A stretch of 40,329 nucleotides of DNA from an uncultured Bacteroides sp. (GTDB taxonomy: Bacteria > Bacteroidota > Bacteroidia > Bacteroidales > Bacteroidaceae): contig NZ_CAJUHF010000032.1 of assembly GCF_910585845.1 (NCBI RefSeq), forward strand, positions 1 through 40,329, written 5' to 3'. Below, in pieces: positions 9,103 through 18,492 of the stretch. The first letter of the stretch is position 1. Each line of letters starts with the position of its first letter. A program made the position numbers and the translations under genes. The notes under the pieces are model-generated. The model was not told the DNA's origin. It worked only from the letters and a program-made list of their open reading frames with translations, and did no database searches.

Positions 9103-9132
9103 TTTGTATATCGCAAAAAAGCAGTACTTTAG
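9103..9132 (+). promoter_or_regulatory. gyrA promoter
   Basis: TTTG (9103-9106), an 18-bp spacer and TACTTTAG (9125-9132) fit the Bacteroides consensus with one mismatch in the -7 box. Transcription would start near 9139, about 40 bases before the gyrA ATG. Confidence 0.6.
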
Positions 9133-9179
9133 CGTGGTTTTTCATAAGCCCAATTATGTATAATTAATTATCTTTTTAA

Positions 9180-11741
9180 ATGCTTGAACAAGACAGAATT
9201 ATAAAGATTAACATTGAGGAGGAAATGAAGTCATCGTACATTGACTATTCTATGTCGGTCATTGTTTCGCGTGCCCTTCCAGATGTTAGAGATGGTTTTA
9301 AGCCCGTTCATCGTAGAATTCTCTTCGGAATGATGGGACTAGGAAATACGTCTGATAAACCTTATAAGAAATCAGCTAGAGTTGTAGGTGAAGTATTAGG
9401 TAAATACCATCCACATGGTGACTCTTCCGTTTACGGTGCATTAGTTCGCATGGCACAACCTTGGGCAATGCGATATTTGATAGTAGACGGTCAAGGAAAC
9501 TATGGTTCTGTAGATGGCGATAGTGCAGCAGCTATGCGATATACAGAATGCCGTTTGCAAAAAATCGGTGAAGATATGATGCAAGATCTTGATAAGGAAA
9601 CGGTTGATATGCAAAATAACTTCGACGATTCTTTACGAGAACCTACCGTAATGCCCACCCGCATTCCAAATCTTTTAGTAAACGGTGCCTCTGGTATTGC
9701 TGTAGGTATGGCAACTAATATGCCGACTCACAATCTATCAGAAGTCATTGACGCTTGTGTCGCATATATCCAGAATAACGATATTGAAATAGAGGAGTTG
9801 ATGAACTATGTAAAAGCTCCCGACTTCCCAACTGGAGGATACATATACGGCATGAGCGGAGTGCGCGAAGCCTACCTTACAGGACGTGGTCGTATTATCA
9901 TGCGTGCTAGAGCTGAAATAGAAACAGGTTCTACACATGATAAAATCGTTATTACCGAAATTCCTTATGGAGTCAACAAGGCCGAACTGATCAAAAACAT
10001 TGCAGACTTGGCTAATGAGAAAAAAATAGATGGTATTTCTAATGCTAATGACGAGTCGGACCGCGAAGGTATGCGAATCGTTATTGATATTAAACGTGAT
10101 GCAAATGCCAGTGTGGTTCTGAATAAACTCTATAAGATGACTTCCTTGCAGACTTCTTTCAGCGTAAACAATGTAGCATTGGTACACGGACGTCCTCGTC
10201 TGCTGAACCTGAAAGAGCTGATCAGATACTTTATCGAACATCGTCATGAGGTTGTTATCCGCCGTACACAATATGATTTGCGTAAAGCGAAAGAACGCGC
10301 CCACATTCTGGAAGGACTGATTATTGCATCAGATAATATTGATGAAGTTATCCGTATCATTCGTGCAGCTAAAACTCCTAATGATGCGATTACAGGCTTG
10401 ATGGAACGTTTCCAACTGACCGAGATCCAGTCTCGTGCCATTGTAGAAATGCGTCTGCGCCAGTTGACAGGACTAATGCAAGATCAACTTCACGCTGAAT
10501 ATGCAGAAGTAATGAAGCAAATAGCCTACTACGAAGAAATTCTTTCAAATGACGAACTTTGCCGTAAGGTCATTACAGATGAATTAATCGAAGTAAAAGA
10601 AAAATATGGAGACACTCGGCGTTCCGAAATCGTCTATTCATCTGAAGAATTCAACCCGGAAGATTTCTATGCAGACGATGAAATGATCATTACGATCTCG
10701 CACATGGGATATATAAAACGTACACCTTTGAGTGAGTTCCGTGCCCAAAATCGCGGTGGAGTAGGATCAAAGGGTACCGACACACGCGATGCAGACTTTA
10801 TCGAACATATATATCCAGCAACCATGCATAACACAATGATGTTCTTTACTCAAAAAGGCAAGTGTTACTGGCTTAAAGTATATGAAATCCCCGAAGGTAG
10901 CAAAAACTCGAAAGGACGCGCTATTCAAAACTTATTGAATATAGACTCGGATGATGCTGTAAATGCCTACCTGCGTGTGAAGAATCTTTCCGACCAAGAA
11001 TTCATAAACTCTCATTATGTTTTCTTCTGTACCAAAAACGGTGTTATAAAAAAAACATTGTTGGAACAATACTCGCGTCCTCGCCAAAATGGCGTAAATG
11101 CCATCACCATTCGTGAGGACGACCGTGTTATCGAAGTACGTATGACTAATGGCGACAACGAAATTATAATCGCCAACCGTAATGGACGTGCCATCCGTTT
11201 CCACGAAAGTGCTGTACGCGTTATGGGACGTACTGCAACAGGCGTACGTGGTATGACACTTGATGAAGACGGACAAGATGAAGTCGTAGGAATGATTTGC
11301 ATTAAAGATCCGGAAACAGAGACCATCATGGTGGTATCAGAGCAAGGATATGGCAAACGTTCCGATATCGAGGACTATCGTAAGACAAATCGTGGAGGTA
11401 AAGGTGTAAAAACCATAAATATTACCGAGAAGACTGGAAAATTGGTAGCCATCAAGTCCGTAACAGATGATAATGATTTAATGATTATCAATAAGTCAGG
11501 AATCACCATTCGTTTGAAAGTAGCTGATGTCCGCATCATGGGACGTGCTACACAAGGTGTTCGCCTCATTAATCTTGAAAAAAGAAATGATGAAATCGGT
11601 TCTGTATGTAAAGTCACCTCCGATAATTTAGAAAATGAAGGGGATACCAATGGAACAACTCCATCTCTATTCGATGAAGAAGCTAACGGAGAAGGGAAGA
11701 ATATTCCTGATAGTGAAATAAATAACGAAAATGAAGAATAG
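9180..11741 (+). CDS. gyrA: DNA gyrase subunit A
   Basis: Subunit A of DNA gyrase, 853 residues, cuts and rejoins DNA to introduce negative supercoils as an A2B2 complex with GyrB. The winged-helix breakage domain contains the catalytic tyrosine in AAAMRYTE (Y121). The C-terminal beta-pinwheel wraps DNA and carries the GyrA-box-like QNRGGVG, plus NRGGKG in a later blade. The quinolone-determining region reads HPHGDSSVYGALVRMAQ: Ser82, the common mutation site, is wild type, and the position equivalent to E. coli Asp87 is Gly86. The C-terminal tail is acidic (NNENEE), as in other gyrases. It lies directly upstream of the TPR gene with a 31-bp gap, so the two are probably co-transcribed. Confidence 0.98.
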   Translation: MLEQDRIIKINIEEEMKSSYIDYSMSVIVSRALPDVRDGFKPVHRRILFGMMGLGNTSDKPYKKSARVVGEVLGKYHPHGDSSVYGALVRMAQPWAMRYLIVDGQGNYGSVDGDSAAAMRYTECRLQKIGEDMMQDLDKETVDMQNNFDDSLREPTVMPTRIPNLLVNGASGIAVGMATNMPTHNLSEVIDACVAYIQNNDIEIEELMNYVKAPDFPTGGYIYGMSGVREAYLTGRGRIIMRARAEIETGSTHDKIVITEIPYGVNKAELIKNIADLANEKKIDGISNANDESDREGMRIVIDIKRDANASVVLNKLYKMTSLQTSFSVNNVALVHGRPRLLNLKELIRYFIEHRHEVVIRRTQYDLRKAKERAHILEGLIIASDNIDEVIRIIRAAKTPNDAITGLMERFQLTEIQSRAIVEMRLRQLTGLMQDQLHAEYAEVMKQIAYYEEILSNDELCRKVITDELIEVKEKYGDTRRSEIVYSSEEFNPEDFYADDEMIITISHMGYIKRTPLSEFRAQNRGGVGSKGTDTRDADFIEHIYPATMHNTMMFFTQKGKCYWLKVYEIPEGSKNSKGRAIQNLLNIDSDDAVNAYLRVKNLSDQEFINSHYVFFCTKNGVIKKTLLEQYSRPRQNGVNAITIREDDRVIEVRMTNGDNEIIIANRNGRAIRFHESAVRVMGRTATGVRGMTLDEDGQDEVVGMICIKDPETETIMVVSEQGYGKRSDIEDYRKTNRGGKGVKTINITEKTGKLVAIKSVTDDNDLMIINKSGITIRLKVADVRIMGRATQGVRLINLEKRNDEIGSVCKVTSDNLENEGDTNGTTPSLFDEEANGEGKNIPDSEINNENEE

Positions 11742-11772
11742 ACATAATATTAATTTAAATTTTACATTTATC

Positions 11773-13035
11773 ATGAAAAGAGTATTATTTTCAGTGATGT
11801 TATTGCTTGCTGCTAGTTTTACCTTTGCTCAAGAAAAGGTAGTAAAGGAAGCTAAAAGCATTGCAAATGAAGTGAAACCTGATTTCAAGAAGGCTGAACA
11901 GCTTATTAATCAAGCTTTGACTAATCCGGAAACAAAGGATAATGCCGAGACTTGGGACGTAGCAGGTTATATTCAGAAGAAAAGTAATGAAAAGCAGATG
12001 GAAAATGCCTATCTAAGAAAACCCTATGATACGTTGCAAGTGTACAATAATGTATTGAATATGTGTAAGTACTATCTCAAATGCGATGAACTTGCACAAG
12101 TTCCCAACGAAAAAGGTAAAATTAAGAATAAATACAGAAAGGCTAATGCTGCTGCTATTATGGCTGAGCGACCTAATTTGATCAATGGCGGTGTTCAATA
12201 TTATAACATGGAGAAAAACAAAGAAGCATTAGCTTTCTTTGGAGCTTATATTGAAACAGCAGTAAGCCCGATGCTTGAAAGTGAAAACCTCCTGCAAAAA
12301 GATACAATTTTGCCTCAGATAGCATATTACGCAAGTATAGCAGCTGCTAAAATGGAAGATTATTCAAGTGTCTTAAAATATGCTCCTTACGCTCAAAACG
12401 ATAAAGAAGTGGGACAATATGCTATGGAATTCATTTCTACTGCATTGAAAGCACAAGGCGATACAGTTAAATGGATTGCTTCTTTGAAAGAAGGTATACA
12501 GAAATATCCGCAACACTCATTCTTCTTTGGTCATTTGATTGATTATTACAGCAATAATAACAAATATGACGAAGCTATGCAATTTGCAGACAGCATGTTA
12601 GAGAAAGATCCTAGTAATACATTCTATTTATATGTAAAAGGATATCTTTACCACAATATGTACACCAATCTCAAAAATGAAAAGAAAGAACAAGAGGCTG
12701 CAGATGTGCTCAATAAAGCTATTGAATATTATACCAAAACAATTGAGATAGATCCTAACTATGCAGAAGCTCATTCTAACTTAGGATTAATCTATTGTCT
12801 GCAAGCACAAGATTTCTCAGAAAAAGCTAGTGCAGATGTTAATGATCTGAAGTATAAAGAAGATCAAGCCACTTTGAAGGCTTTCTATGAAAAAGCAAAG
12901 CCTTGCTACGAAAAAGCAAGAGAATTGAAGCCTGATCAAAAGGATTTGTGGATGAATGGCTTGTATCGTGTATACTATAATCTGGATATGGGACCTGAAT
13001 TTGAAGAAATAGAAAAGTTGTTAGGTAACAATTAA
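11773..13035 (+). CDS. Exported tetratricopeptide repeat protein
   Basis: About 420 residues from the ATG at 11773, which opens a clear signal peptide (MKRVLFSVMLLLAASFTFAQ). An earlier in-frame ATG at 11731 overlaps gyrA and would bury that signal. The mature protein is helical. A conserved TPR unit is visible near the C-terminus (EIDPNYAEAHSNLGLIYCL) and a more degenerate helical array lies earlier. TPR proteins act as periplasmic or outer-membrane scaffolds; no enzymatic motif is visible. It follows gyrA and is closed by a strong terminator, so the pair makes a two-gene unit. No specific function can be assigned. Confidence 0.88.
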   Translation: MKRVLFSVMLLLAASFTFAQEKVVKEAKSIANEVKPDFKKAEQLINQALTNPETKDNAETWDVAGYIQKKSNEKQMENAYLRKPYDTLQVYNNVLNMCKYYLKCDELAQVPNEKGKIKNKYRKANAAAIMAERPNLINGGVQYYNMEKNKEALAFFGAYIETAVSPMLESENLLQKDTILPQIAYYASIAAAKMEDYSSVLKYAPYAQNDKEVGQYAMEFISTALKAQGDTVKWIASLKEGIQKYPQHSFFFGHLIDYYSNNNKYDEAMQFADSMLEKDPSNTFYLYVKGYLYHNMYTNLKNEKKEQEAADVLNKAIEYYTKTIEIDPNYAEAHSNLGLIYCLQAQDFSEKASADVNDLKYKEDQATLKAFYEKAKPCYEKARELKPDQKDLWMNGLYRVYYNLDMGPEFEEIEKLLGNN

Positions 13036-13080
13036 TCATCTTGGTTCTTCGCTTTTCTATTTTCTATTGATATGATCAGT

Positions 13081-13120
13081 CGGCATATATTTCTATGATA
13101 GAAATATATGCCGATTTTTT
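13081..13120 (+). terminator. Intrinsic terminator of gyrA-TPR unit
   Basis: CGGCATATATTTCTA, loop TGA and TAGAAATATATGCCG form a perfect 15-bp stem, followed by ATTTTTTAT. Confidence 0.92.
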
Positions 13121-13513
13121 ATACCGAACAAGTATATAATGATTCACTTTCATTGCCATTTGTTGTTAAAAGCAGCCGTTATTCCTGATGGCATGCAGTA
13201 TCGTTAATGTTATTATTGATTAGTGAAATCTCTAAACAACGCAGCAAATATAAGAGAAATAATCAATATTATGTTTAATATAAAAGCGGAAGTTACAATA
13301 ATTTGAAAATATAAGTGTTATCAATATTGGGATCTACTTTAAAAATATCCTTTTATTCCCTATACTCCCTTTTTAATCTTAAAAAACATCTTAGAAATAC
13401 AACTAAATTGCTTGTGAAGTCAAATAAGTCATTACTTCTAAGATGTCCGTTCTGAGTTTTACTACAGGAATCCTTCTTATTTTAGAGTTTTACTACACAA
13501 GTCTCAAAATATA
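13121..13513. other. Gene-free AT-rich region with an inverted and a direct repeat
   Basis: No convincing ORF is present. An exact 11-bp inverted repeat, ACATCTTAGAA (13386-13396) and TTCTAAGATGT (13436-13446), has a 39-bp spacer. An exact 13-bp direct repeat, GAGTTTTACTACA, occurs at 13454-13466 and 13485-13497. These may be remnants of an insertion or binding sites. Nothing else stands out. Confidence 0.5.
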
Positions 13514-13765
13514 TTATTCATTCATTTCATCTAATATTTTAAGAGCCTTATCAAGAACTGTAGTGTCATCTAACATAACCAAACCACCATCAGGTCCAGG
13601 TTCCAAATGTATCCCAACACTTTTACCTTCTTTAAAATTATGACCACCAAAAAAGTTTCGAACGGTGTCAACGTTTAGCCCAAGTTCATCGGCTATTCTA
13701 TGCATACTACCAGCGGGTAATGAATCCTTAATCTTACGAAGTTCATTAAATGTTATTGTTCTCAT
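13514..13765 (-). CDS. Small helix-turn-helix DNA-binding protein
   Basis: This 83-residue basic-to-acidic protein has an N-terminal HTH-like segment (ELRKIKDSLPAGSMHRIADELGL, with the recognition helix NVDTVRNFFGG at about 31-41). It then has a short beta-rich region (SVGIHLEPGPDGGLVMLDD) and a C-terminal helix. Similar small conserved proteins annotated as DNA-binding occur across Bacteroides; their targets are not known to me. It has its own near-consensus promoter and no operon partner. Bat-operon transcription approaches it from upstream but is stopped by the hairpin at 13874-13921. Confidence 0.8.
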   Translation of the reverse strand: MRTITFNELRKIKDSLPAGSMHRIADELGLNVDTVRNFFGGHNFKEGKSVGIHLEPGPDGGLVMLDDTTVLDKALKILDEMNE

Positions 13766-13813
13766 ATCTGTAAACTTTATGAGGGTTAATAATCAGTGAT
13801 ATCTATTACGCTA

Positions 13814-13844
13814 TAAACTTAAGGAAAAAAAAGGATAAAACAAA
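13814..13844 (-). promoter_or_regulatory. Promoter of the small HTH gene
   Basis: Minus strand: TTTG (13844-13841), a 19-bp spacer and TAAGTTTA (13821-13814), one mismatch from consensus. The leader would be about 40 bases. Confidence 0.6.
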
Positions 13845-13866
13845 TAGTTTCACTACTTTTTTTACA

Positions 13867-13921
13867 AAATAAAAATCCCTCATCAAAAGGATATTTATAC
13901 TTCTCCTTTTAATGAGGGATT
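13867..13921 (-). terminator. Terminator of the bat operon
   Basis: The arms AATCCCTCAT-CAAAAGGA (13874-13891) and TCCTTTT-AATGAGGGATT (13904-13921) pair into a long stem. On the minus strand TTTTTATTTT follows. It lies 72 bp after the batE stop codon. Confidence 0.85.
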
Positions 13922-13924
13922 CTA

Positions 13925-13980
13925 TTATTATTAATTATCTTATTATTAATTATCTTATTATTAATTATCTTATTATTAAT
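13925..13980. repeat. 15-bp tandem repeat, about 3.7 copies
   Basis: The unit TTATTATTAATTATC repeats without error from 13925 to 13980, between the batE stop and the terminator hairpin. In this untranslated position it could vary in copy number by slippage. Confidence 0.9.
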
Positions 13981-13992
13981 AGATTAGTCTTA

Positions 13993-14832
13993 TTAGATTA
14001 CTTCGACAGATGATGCTGGTACCCAACCGACCTTACCATCTTCCAATCGAATTTCTCTCCATTCACGCATAGTAGCATCTTTTATTTCGACCTTTCTACC
14101 TTCGTGCAATATGAACAGACTAGTACCAGAATCACTGGGAGTGCTACGCACTGTTACACTTGGAGTTAATACAATAGCATTATTGCGATTCAATATTTCA
14201 TGCTTCTGCTGGAAAGCAAAGACATTAGTCAAAATAACCACTATTAAAAATACAATTCCTGTAATAAATCCTGCTTTCTTCCACACAATCTGCTTAGAAA
14301 AAAAGAAAAAATAGAGAGAAATAAGCAATAAGAAGAAACAAACTATACCTACATATCCCCATGCATCCACATTCAAACAATTAATCAGTGATTTAGTCCA
14401 AGATATGAAAAAGATTTCAGCTACAGGGATTACTTTATCAATGGTTTTGGCACGAGCTATTTCTAAATTTGCACGGATATCCGCATTACTAGGCTGTAGC
14501 AATAAAGCCCGCTCATAGTTTAAAATAGCTCTTGCTATATTTTCTGATTTATAATAGCTGTTTCCTAAGTTATAATATACTTCAGCTGCTTCTCCATCTT
14601 TCAATAAAGTTTCATAAAGCTGAATAGCAGAAGCATAATCATTTCTCATATATGCACTATCACCGGCTGCTTTTGTCAAACCACTCCCTAATGCAACTAC
14701 CGGGAATTCAGAATAAGAATCTTCCGTCACAACCGAATCATTTGCATTTTGTAAAGAATCGGATGATACCTGGCCAAAAGAGGTCATTGCTATAAATAGG
14801 CCAAAGGCAAGAACAAATATTTTTTTTATCAT
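13993..14832 (-). CDS. batE: BatE, TPR and SH3-domain membrane protein
   Basis: A 279-residue protein with a signal peptide (ending near TSFGQ), TPR repeats (DYASAIQLYETLLKDGEAAEVYYNLGNSYYK, IARAILNYERALLLQPSNADI), two transmembrane helices (about 150-170 and 180-205) and a C-terminal bacterial SH3 domain. The SH3 domain starts at VTVRSTPSDSGTSLF and ends at VGWVPASSVEVI. SH3 domains of this type often bind peptidoglycan or peptides. It is the last gene of the bat operon, 16 bp after batD. Bat operons were named for aerotolerance in Bacteroides, and the products are thought to form an inner-membrane/periplasmic complex; the mechanism is not settled. Confidence 0.9.
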   Translation of the reverse strand: MIKKIFVLAFGLFIAMTSFGQVSSDSLQNANDSVVTEDSYSEFPVVALGSGLTKAAGDSAYMRNDYASAIQLYETLLKDGEAAEVYYNLGNSYYKSENIARAILNYERALLLQPSNADIRANLEIARAKTIDKVIPVAEIFFISWTKSLINCLNVDAWGYVGIVCFFLLLISLYFFFFSKQIVWKKAGFITGIVFLIVVILTNVFAFQQKHEILNRNNAIVLTPSVTVRSTPSDSGTSLFILHEGRKVEIKDATMREWREIRLEDGKVGWVPASSVEVI

Positions 14833-14848
14833 AATTAACCTCCTCTAT

Positions 14849-16693
14849 TTAGTGTTTAATCGAATTCTCCATTTTACTAATTACTGCCAGTGAAGCTGAA
14901 TAGACCTTATCCATAGCCTGATTGTCATTTCCTGGAGCAAAACGAGCAAATTCGCAGTCATTCAAAGTTGCAAGAAATTCCTTTATCAATGTATCCTCTA
15001 CTCCATATTTACATAATTCCTCTTCAATATTGTCTTTTGAAAGTCGAGAGACCGGAATATTCAGTTTATCACTAATATATCCCCAAAGAGCTTTTAATAC
15101 TTCATCGTAGAAAGCCTCTTTCTTATTTTCAGCGAACAGTTTACCGGCAGACTTCATACGCTTAACAGCTACCTTATTAGCCTTTTTGGTACGCATCTTT
15201 GCCACATTTGCATTAGTGGCTATCTGCTTATGATATATAATAAAGAAGATAATAAATGCAATACCAGGTATGATATAAAGTAACCAATACGTCATAGAAT
15301 CAAAAAAGAAATCTCCCTTTTGAGAAAGAGTTACGTCATTCTGATTTATAAAACGAATATCCTCATTCAAGATCTTCAAATCTTCTTTATTTGTAAAGTT
15401 GGCTATAGATTGTGCAGCATTCCCCTCGCCCTTGTCTACATGAAGTTCATATTCTTCCGTTGTCAATACTTTATAAGAATGAGACTTGATATCAAAATAA
15501 CTAAACTTCACAGCTGGAATCTTAAATGTTCCTGCATTGCGTGGAATAGCAAGATACTCAATCACTTTACTTCCAGATAGCCCTGCATTTGTTAGGCGGA
15601 ACTTATTATCCACTTTGGGATCATAGACCTCAAAATCATCAGGGAACTTAACCTCTGGATCACCAATTAACTTCAAATTACCTGTACCGGAAATCACCAG
15701 TTTGATAGTAATAGCATCATTGGTTTTCACATTAGTACTATTAATAGAAGAAGAGATGCTGAACTCTCCCACTCCACCTGAAAAATCAGCGGTTTTTCCA
15801 CTAGGAAGTGGTTTCACATCAATCGTTAACTTAGGAGTATTCAATGTTTTCTTAACCTCAATATAATTGCTACCCCCATTAAAGAAAGCTTCAAACGGAT
15901 CAGATACTTGAGTAGTTTTAGCAACAGAAGCATCGAAACGAGCAGGCTCAATTGTCAAGCTACCCGACTGCTGAGGAAACAATACAAACTGACGATATAC
16001 CGTCGTTTGATAGTTTCTTCCCTTATAATGTTCCAAACTCCATCTTCTATCATTCGGAAGTTCTACTTCCTGAGAATGAAATCCTTTGAAATCCGGAAGT
16101 TTCACATTATCAAAGCGTTGTAGATCAACTAAAGTATAGATCTTGTATGTCATCAGAAAAGCCTCCTGTTCATATACATTTGTCTTGCTCGCAGTAGCTG
16201 TAATAAACAAATCCTGATTTGAGATAGAAGTACCCGATGACGCACGGCTAGCGTTGCCTTGTTGACCATTGTTATTGCTACTACCAGAAGATGTTCCTCC
16301 CTGATCTGCAGGAAGTACTTTAATATGTACTGAATTAGAAACCATTTGATTACCATTGGCCGTAATAGTAGCCCTTGGAATGGTAAAATTACCTTCTGCC
16401 GTAGCCATCAAAATATAGGTAAATGTGATACTACTGGTTGAGGTTGATACACCATTGATAATCTGCATGCTACTCTGCTGCGAACGACTGGGTCCCATCA
16501 GCACTTCAAATCCCTTGATAGATGGAGCACGGAAATCTCTCACCTTTTGTGTAGTCACTGTATATGATAGCCGAAACTGATCACCTATTGCTACGGCATC
16601 AGGAGCTGATGCCGTGAATGATACTTTTTCATCAGCAAAAGCTTGTAGACCGACCGTTATCAGTGCTATCCATAAGAAAATTAATTTTCTCAT
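14849..16693 (-). CDS. batD: BatD, large periplasmic membrane-anchored protein
   Basis: A 614-residue protein with a signal peptide (ending LQAFA-DE), a long beta-rich periplasmic region typical of BatD (FTASAPDAVAIGDQFRLSYTV, then repeated Ig-like strands) and a low-complexity Ser/Gly/Asn linker near 130-155. One transmembrane helix follows at about 478-497 (YWLLYIIPGIAFIIFFIIY), then a cytoplasmic helical tail. It starts 22 bp after batC. In the proposed Bat complex it would be the main periplasmic partner of the VWA proteins BatA and BatB. Length and architecture fit the family. Confidence 0.93.
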   Translation of the reverse strand: MRKLIFLWIALITVGLQAFADEKVSFTASAPDAVAIGDQFRLSYTVTTQKVRDFRAPSIKGFEVLMGPSRSQQSSMQIINGVSTSTSSITFTYILMATAEGNFTIPRATITANGNQMVSNSVHIKVLPADQGGTSSGSSNNNGQQGNASRASSGTSISNQDLFITATASKTNVYEQEAFLMTYKIYTLVDLQRFDNVKLPDFKGFHSQEVELPNDRRWSLEHYKGRNYQTTVYRQFVLFPQQSGSLTIEPARFDASVAKTTQVSDPFEAFFNGGSNYIEVKKTLNTPKLTIDVKPLPSGKTADFSGGVGEFSISSSINSTNVKTNDAITIKLVISGTGNLKLIGDPEVKFPDDFEVYDPKVDNKFRLTNAGLSGSKVIEYLAIPRNAGTFKIPAVKFSYFDIKSHSYKVLTTEEYELHVDKGEGNAAQSIANFTNKEDLKILNEDIRFINQNDVTLSQKGDFFFDSMTYWLLYIIPGIAFIIFFIIYHKQIATNANVAKMRTKKANKVAVKRMKSAGKLFAENKKEAFYDEVLKALWGYISDKLNIPVSRLSKDNIEEELCKYGVEDTLIKEFLATLNDCEFARFAPGNDNQAMDKVYSASLAVISKMENSIKH

Positions 16694-16715
16694 ATATTGT
16701 TATTGCTTTTATTAT

Positions 16716-17420
16716 TTACCAATCCTTTTCCAAACGACCGCCTTGGATAACTTGCTGTTTCTTCACCTTATCCTGCACATCCTTTTCATCTTGCATAACC
16801 GATTTCAGAAGCTGTTCTGCATTCTCTTTTGACATTTTATTATCTTGTGGTTGAGATGGTTGTTGCTGCTGATCCTGATTTTGCTTATCCTGCTTATTCT
16901 GATCTTGCTTATCTTGCTCTTTTTCCTTATCTTGTTGGTTTTGATCTTGATTCTGATCCTGATTCTGCTGATTTTGTTCCTGTTCTTTCAGCATCTTCTG
17001 AGCCAAAGCTAAATTGTAACGTGTTTCATCGTCCTTCGGATTATTTCGTAATGACTCTTTATACGCTTCCACAGCTTTTGCATAATCTTTGCCAGAATGG
17101 AATATTACCCCCATGTTATGATAAATCTGAGCCAATTTACTTTTGTCCTTTTCCATTTTAGTAGCAGCAACATACTGTTCCATCGCTTCTTGCAACTTAT
17201 TCTGCAACATCAATGTATTACCAAGATTGTACATTGCTATTGTGGATTTAGGATTAACATCAATAGCTTTCCGATAATTCACTTCTGCATTTACGTATGT
17301 ACTGTCTTTATATGCACGATTTCCCTTACGGATATAGTCACGTTCCGCTTTTTGTGCAGAAACAGAAACTGATACTACTAACAGCAAGATAATTCCGATA
17401 ATCTTATTTCTCATCATCAT
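16716..17420 (-). CDS. batC: BatC, TPR protein with glutamine-rich tail
   Basis: A 234-residue exported protein: signal peptide (ending VSVSA-QK), three TPR units between about 28 and 145 (YVNAEVNYRKAIDVNPKSTIAMYNLGN, EAMEQYVAATK, KAVEAYKESLRNNPKDDETRYNLALA), then a striking low-complexity Gln/Asp/Lys tract (about 148-200) and a short helical end. Gene start overlaps the end of batB by 17 bp if the first of three consecutive ATGs is used (MMM), or by 11 bp from the third. This implies translational coupling. The TPR array probably scaffolds BatA/B/D. Confidence 0.9.
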   Translation of the reverse strand: MMMRNKIIGIILLLVVSVSVSAQKAERDYIRKGNRAYKDSTYVNAEVNYRKAIDVNPKSTIAMYNLGNTLMLQNKLQEAMEQYVAATKMEKDKSKLAQIYHNMGVIFHSGKDYAKAVEAYKESLRNNPKDDETRYNLALAQKMLKEQEQNQQNQDQNQDQNQQDKEKEQDKQDQNKQDKQNQDQQQQPSQPQDNKMSKENAEQLLKSVMQDEKDVQDKVKKQQVIQGGRLEKDW

Positions 17421-18450
17421 ATCTTTCTTCCTTTTTAAACAAATGGATATTACGGAATAACGGGTTTTTACGTCCTAAAATCAGCATTTCCACTGATAGC
17501 AATAACAAAATAATCCATGCAATGGCTTGAAATTGCTCGTTAAATTCAGTATAAACCTGTGTTTCCACATCAGCTTTCGCCATTTTATTTATTTCCTGAG
17601 TGATTGTTTTTTGTGCAGCATTAGAATTATCCACGCGCACATAAATCCCATTTCCAGCCTGAGCTATTTCCTGGCACATCTGTTCATTCAGACGGGTAAC
17701 AACCACATTCCCATCCCGGTCACGACGAAAGTCGTTTGTCCCCTCTACAGGAATAGGAGCACCATCAGGCATACCTACTCCCAAGACATTGACTTGAATA
17801 TTTTTCTGAGTGGCAGCTTTAGCAGCTTCTACTGCACCTCCTTCATGATTCTCACCATCAGTAATAACAATTACTGCACGCCCAACCTCTTCTTGAGGTG
17901 TAAAGCTACGGACTGCCAAATTGATTGCTGCTCCAATTGCAGTACCTTGTTTGGATATCAGCGAAGGATTGATAGATTCCAAGAACATCTTAGCAGAAAT
18001 ATAGTCGCTCGTGATGGGCAATTGAGTAAAAGCGTCACCGGCAAACACAATCATACCCACCTTATCGTTCTCCATCTTATCTACTAACTGTTCAACCAAT
18101 CTTTTTGCTTTTTCCAGACGACTGGGTTGTACATCTTGAGCGAGCATAGAGTTGGATATATCTAATGCAATCATTACTTCCACTCCTTGGCGTTTTACAG
18201 TCTCCAGTTTAGAACCAAACTGTGGACGTGCCAGCAATACCGCAAATAACCCTATTGCGGTAAATACTAACCAAAATTTCACACTCGGCCGATATTTAGA
18301 AACATCCGGCATTAGTAGTGCCATTAGCTCCGGATCGCCAAATTTTCTGATTGCTTTCCGTCTCCGATAATTGGAATACAGATAGAGAACTGCCAAAAAA
18401 GGCAGTAAAAGCAACAGATATAAATATGTAGGTTCTTCAAATCGAAACAT
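17404..18450 (-). CDS. batB: BatB, VWA-domain membrane protein
   Basis: A 348-residue protein with an N-terminal transmembrane helix (about 9-27), a second at about 58-74, a von Willebrand factor A domain (about 90-290) and a C-terminal helix (about 311-328). The metal-ion-dependent adhesion site is seen as ALDISNSM (D97, S99, S101) with TDGENHEGG further on. Its domain plan repeats BatA, and the two are adjacent. The VWA domain should face the periplasm or cytoplasm between the helices and mediate protein contacts in the Bat complex. Confidence 0.93.
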   Translation of the reverse strand: MFRFEEPTYLYLLLLLPFLAVLYLYSNYRRRKAIRKFGDPELMALLMPDVSKYRPSVKFWLVFTAIGLFAVLLARPQFGSKLETVKRQGVEVMIALDISNSMLAQDVQPSRLEKAKRLVEQLVDKMENDKVGMIVFAGDAFTQLPITSDYISAKMFLESINPSLISKQGTAIGAAINLAVRSFTPQEEVGRAVIVITDGENHEGGAVEAAKAATQKNIQVNVLGVGMPDGAPIPVEGTNDFRRDRDGNVVVTRLNEQMCQEIAQAGNGIYVRVDNSNAAQKTITQEINKMAKADVETQVYTEFNEQFQAIAWIILLLLSVEMLILGRKNPLFRNIHLFKKEERYDDEK

Positions 18451-18492
18451 CTTTCTATTACGTTTTAGTAATTTACAACTAATGCACTGTCT

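Noticed and set aside
9420..9450. Quinolone-resistance mutation in gyrA
   Set aside because: Asp81 and Ser82 are wild type. Gly86 differs from E. coli Asp87 but may be normal for the lineage, so no resistance call is made.
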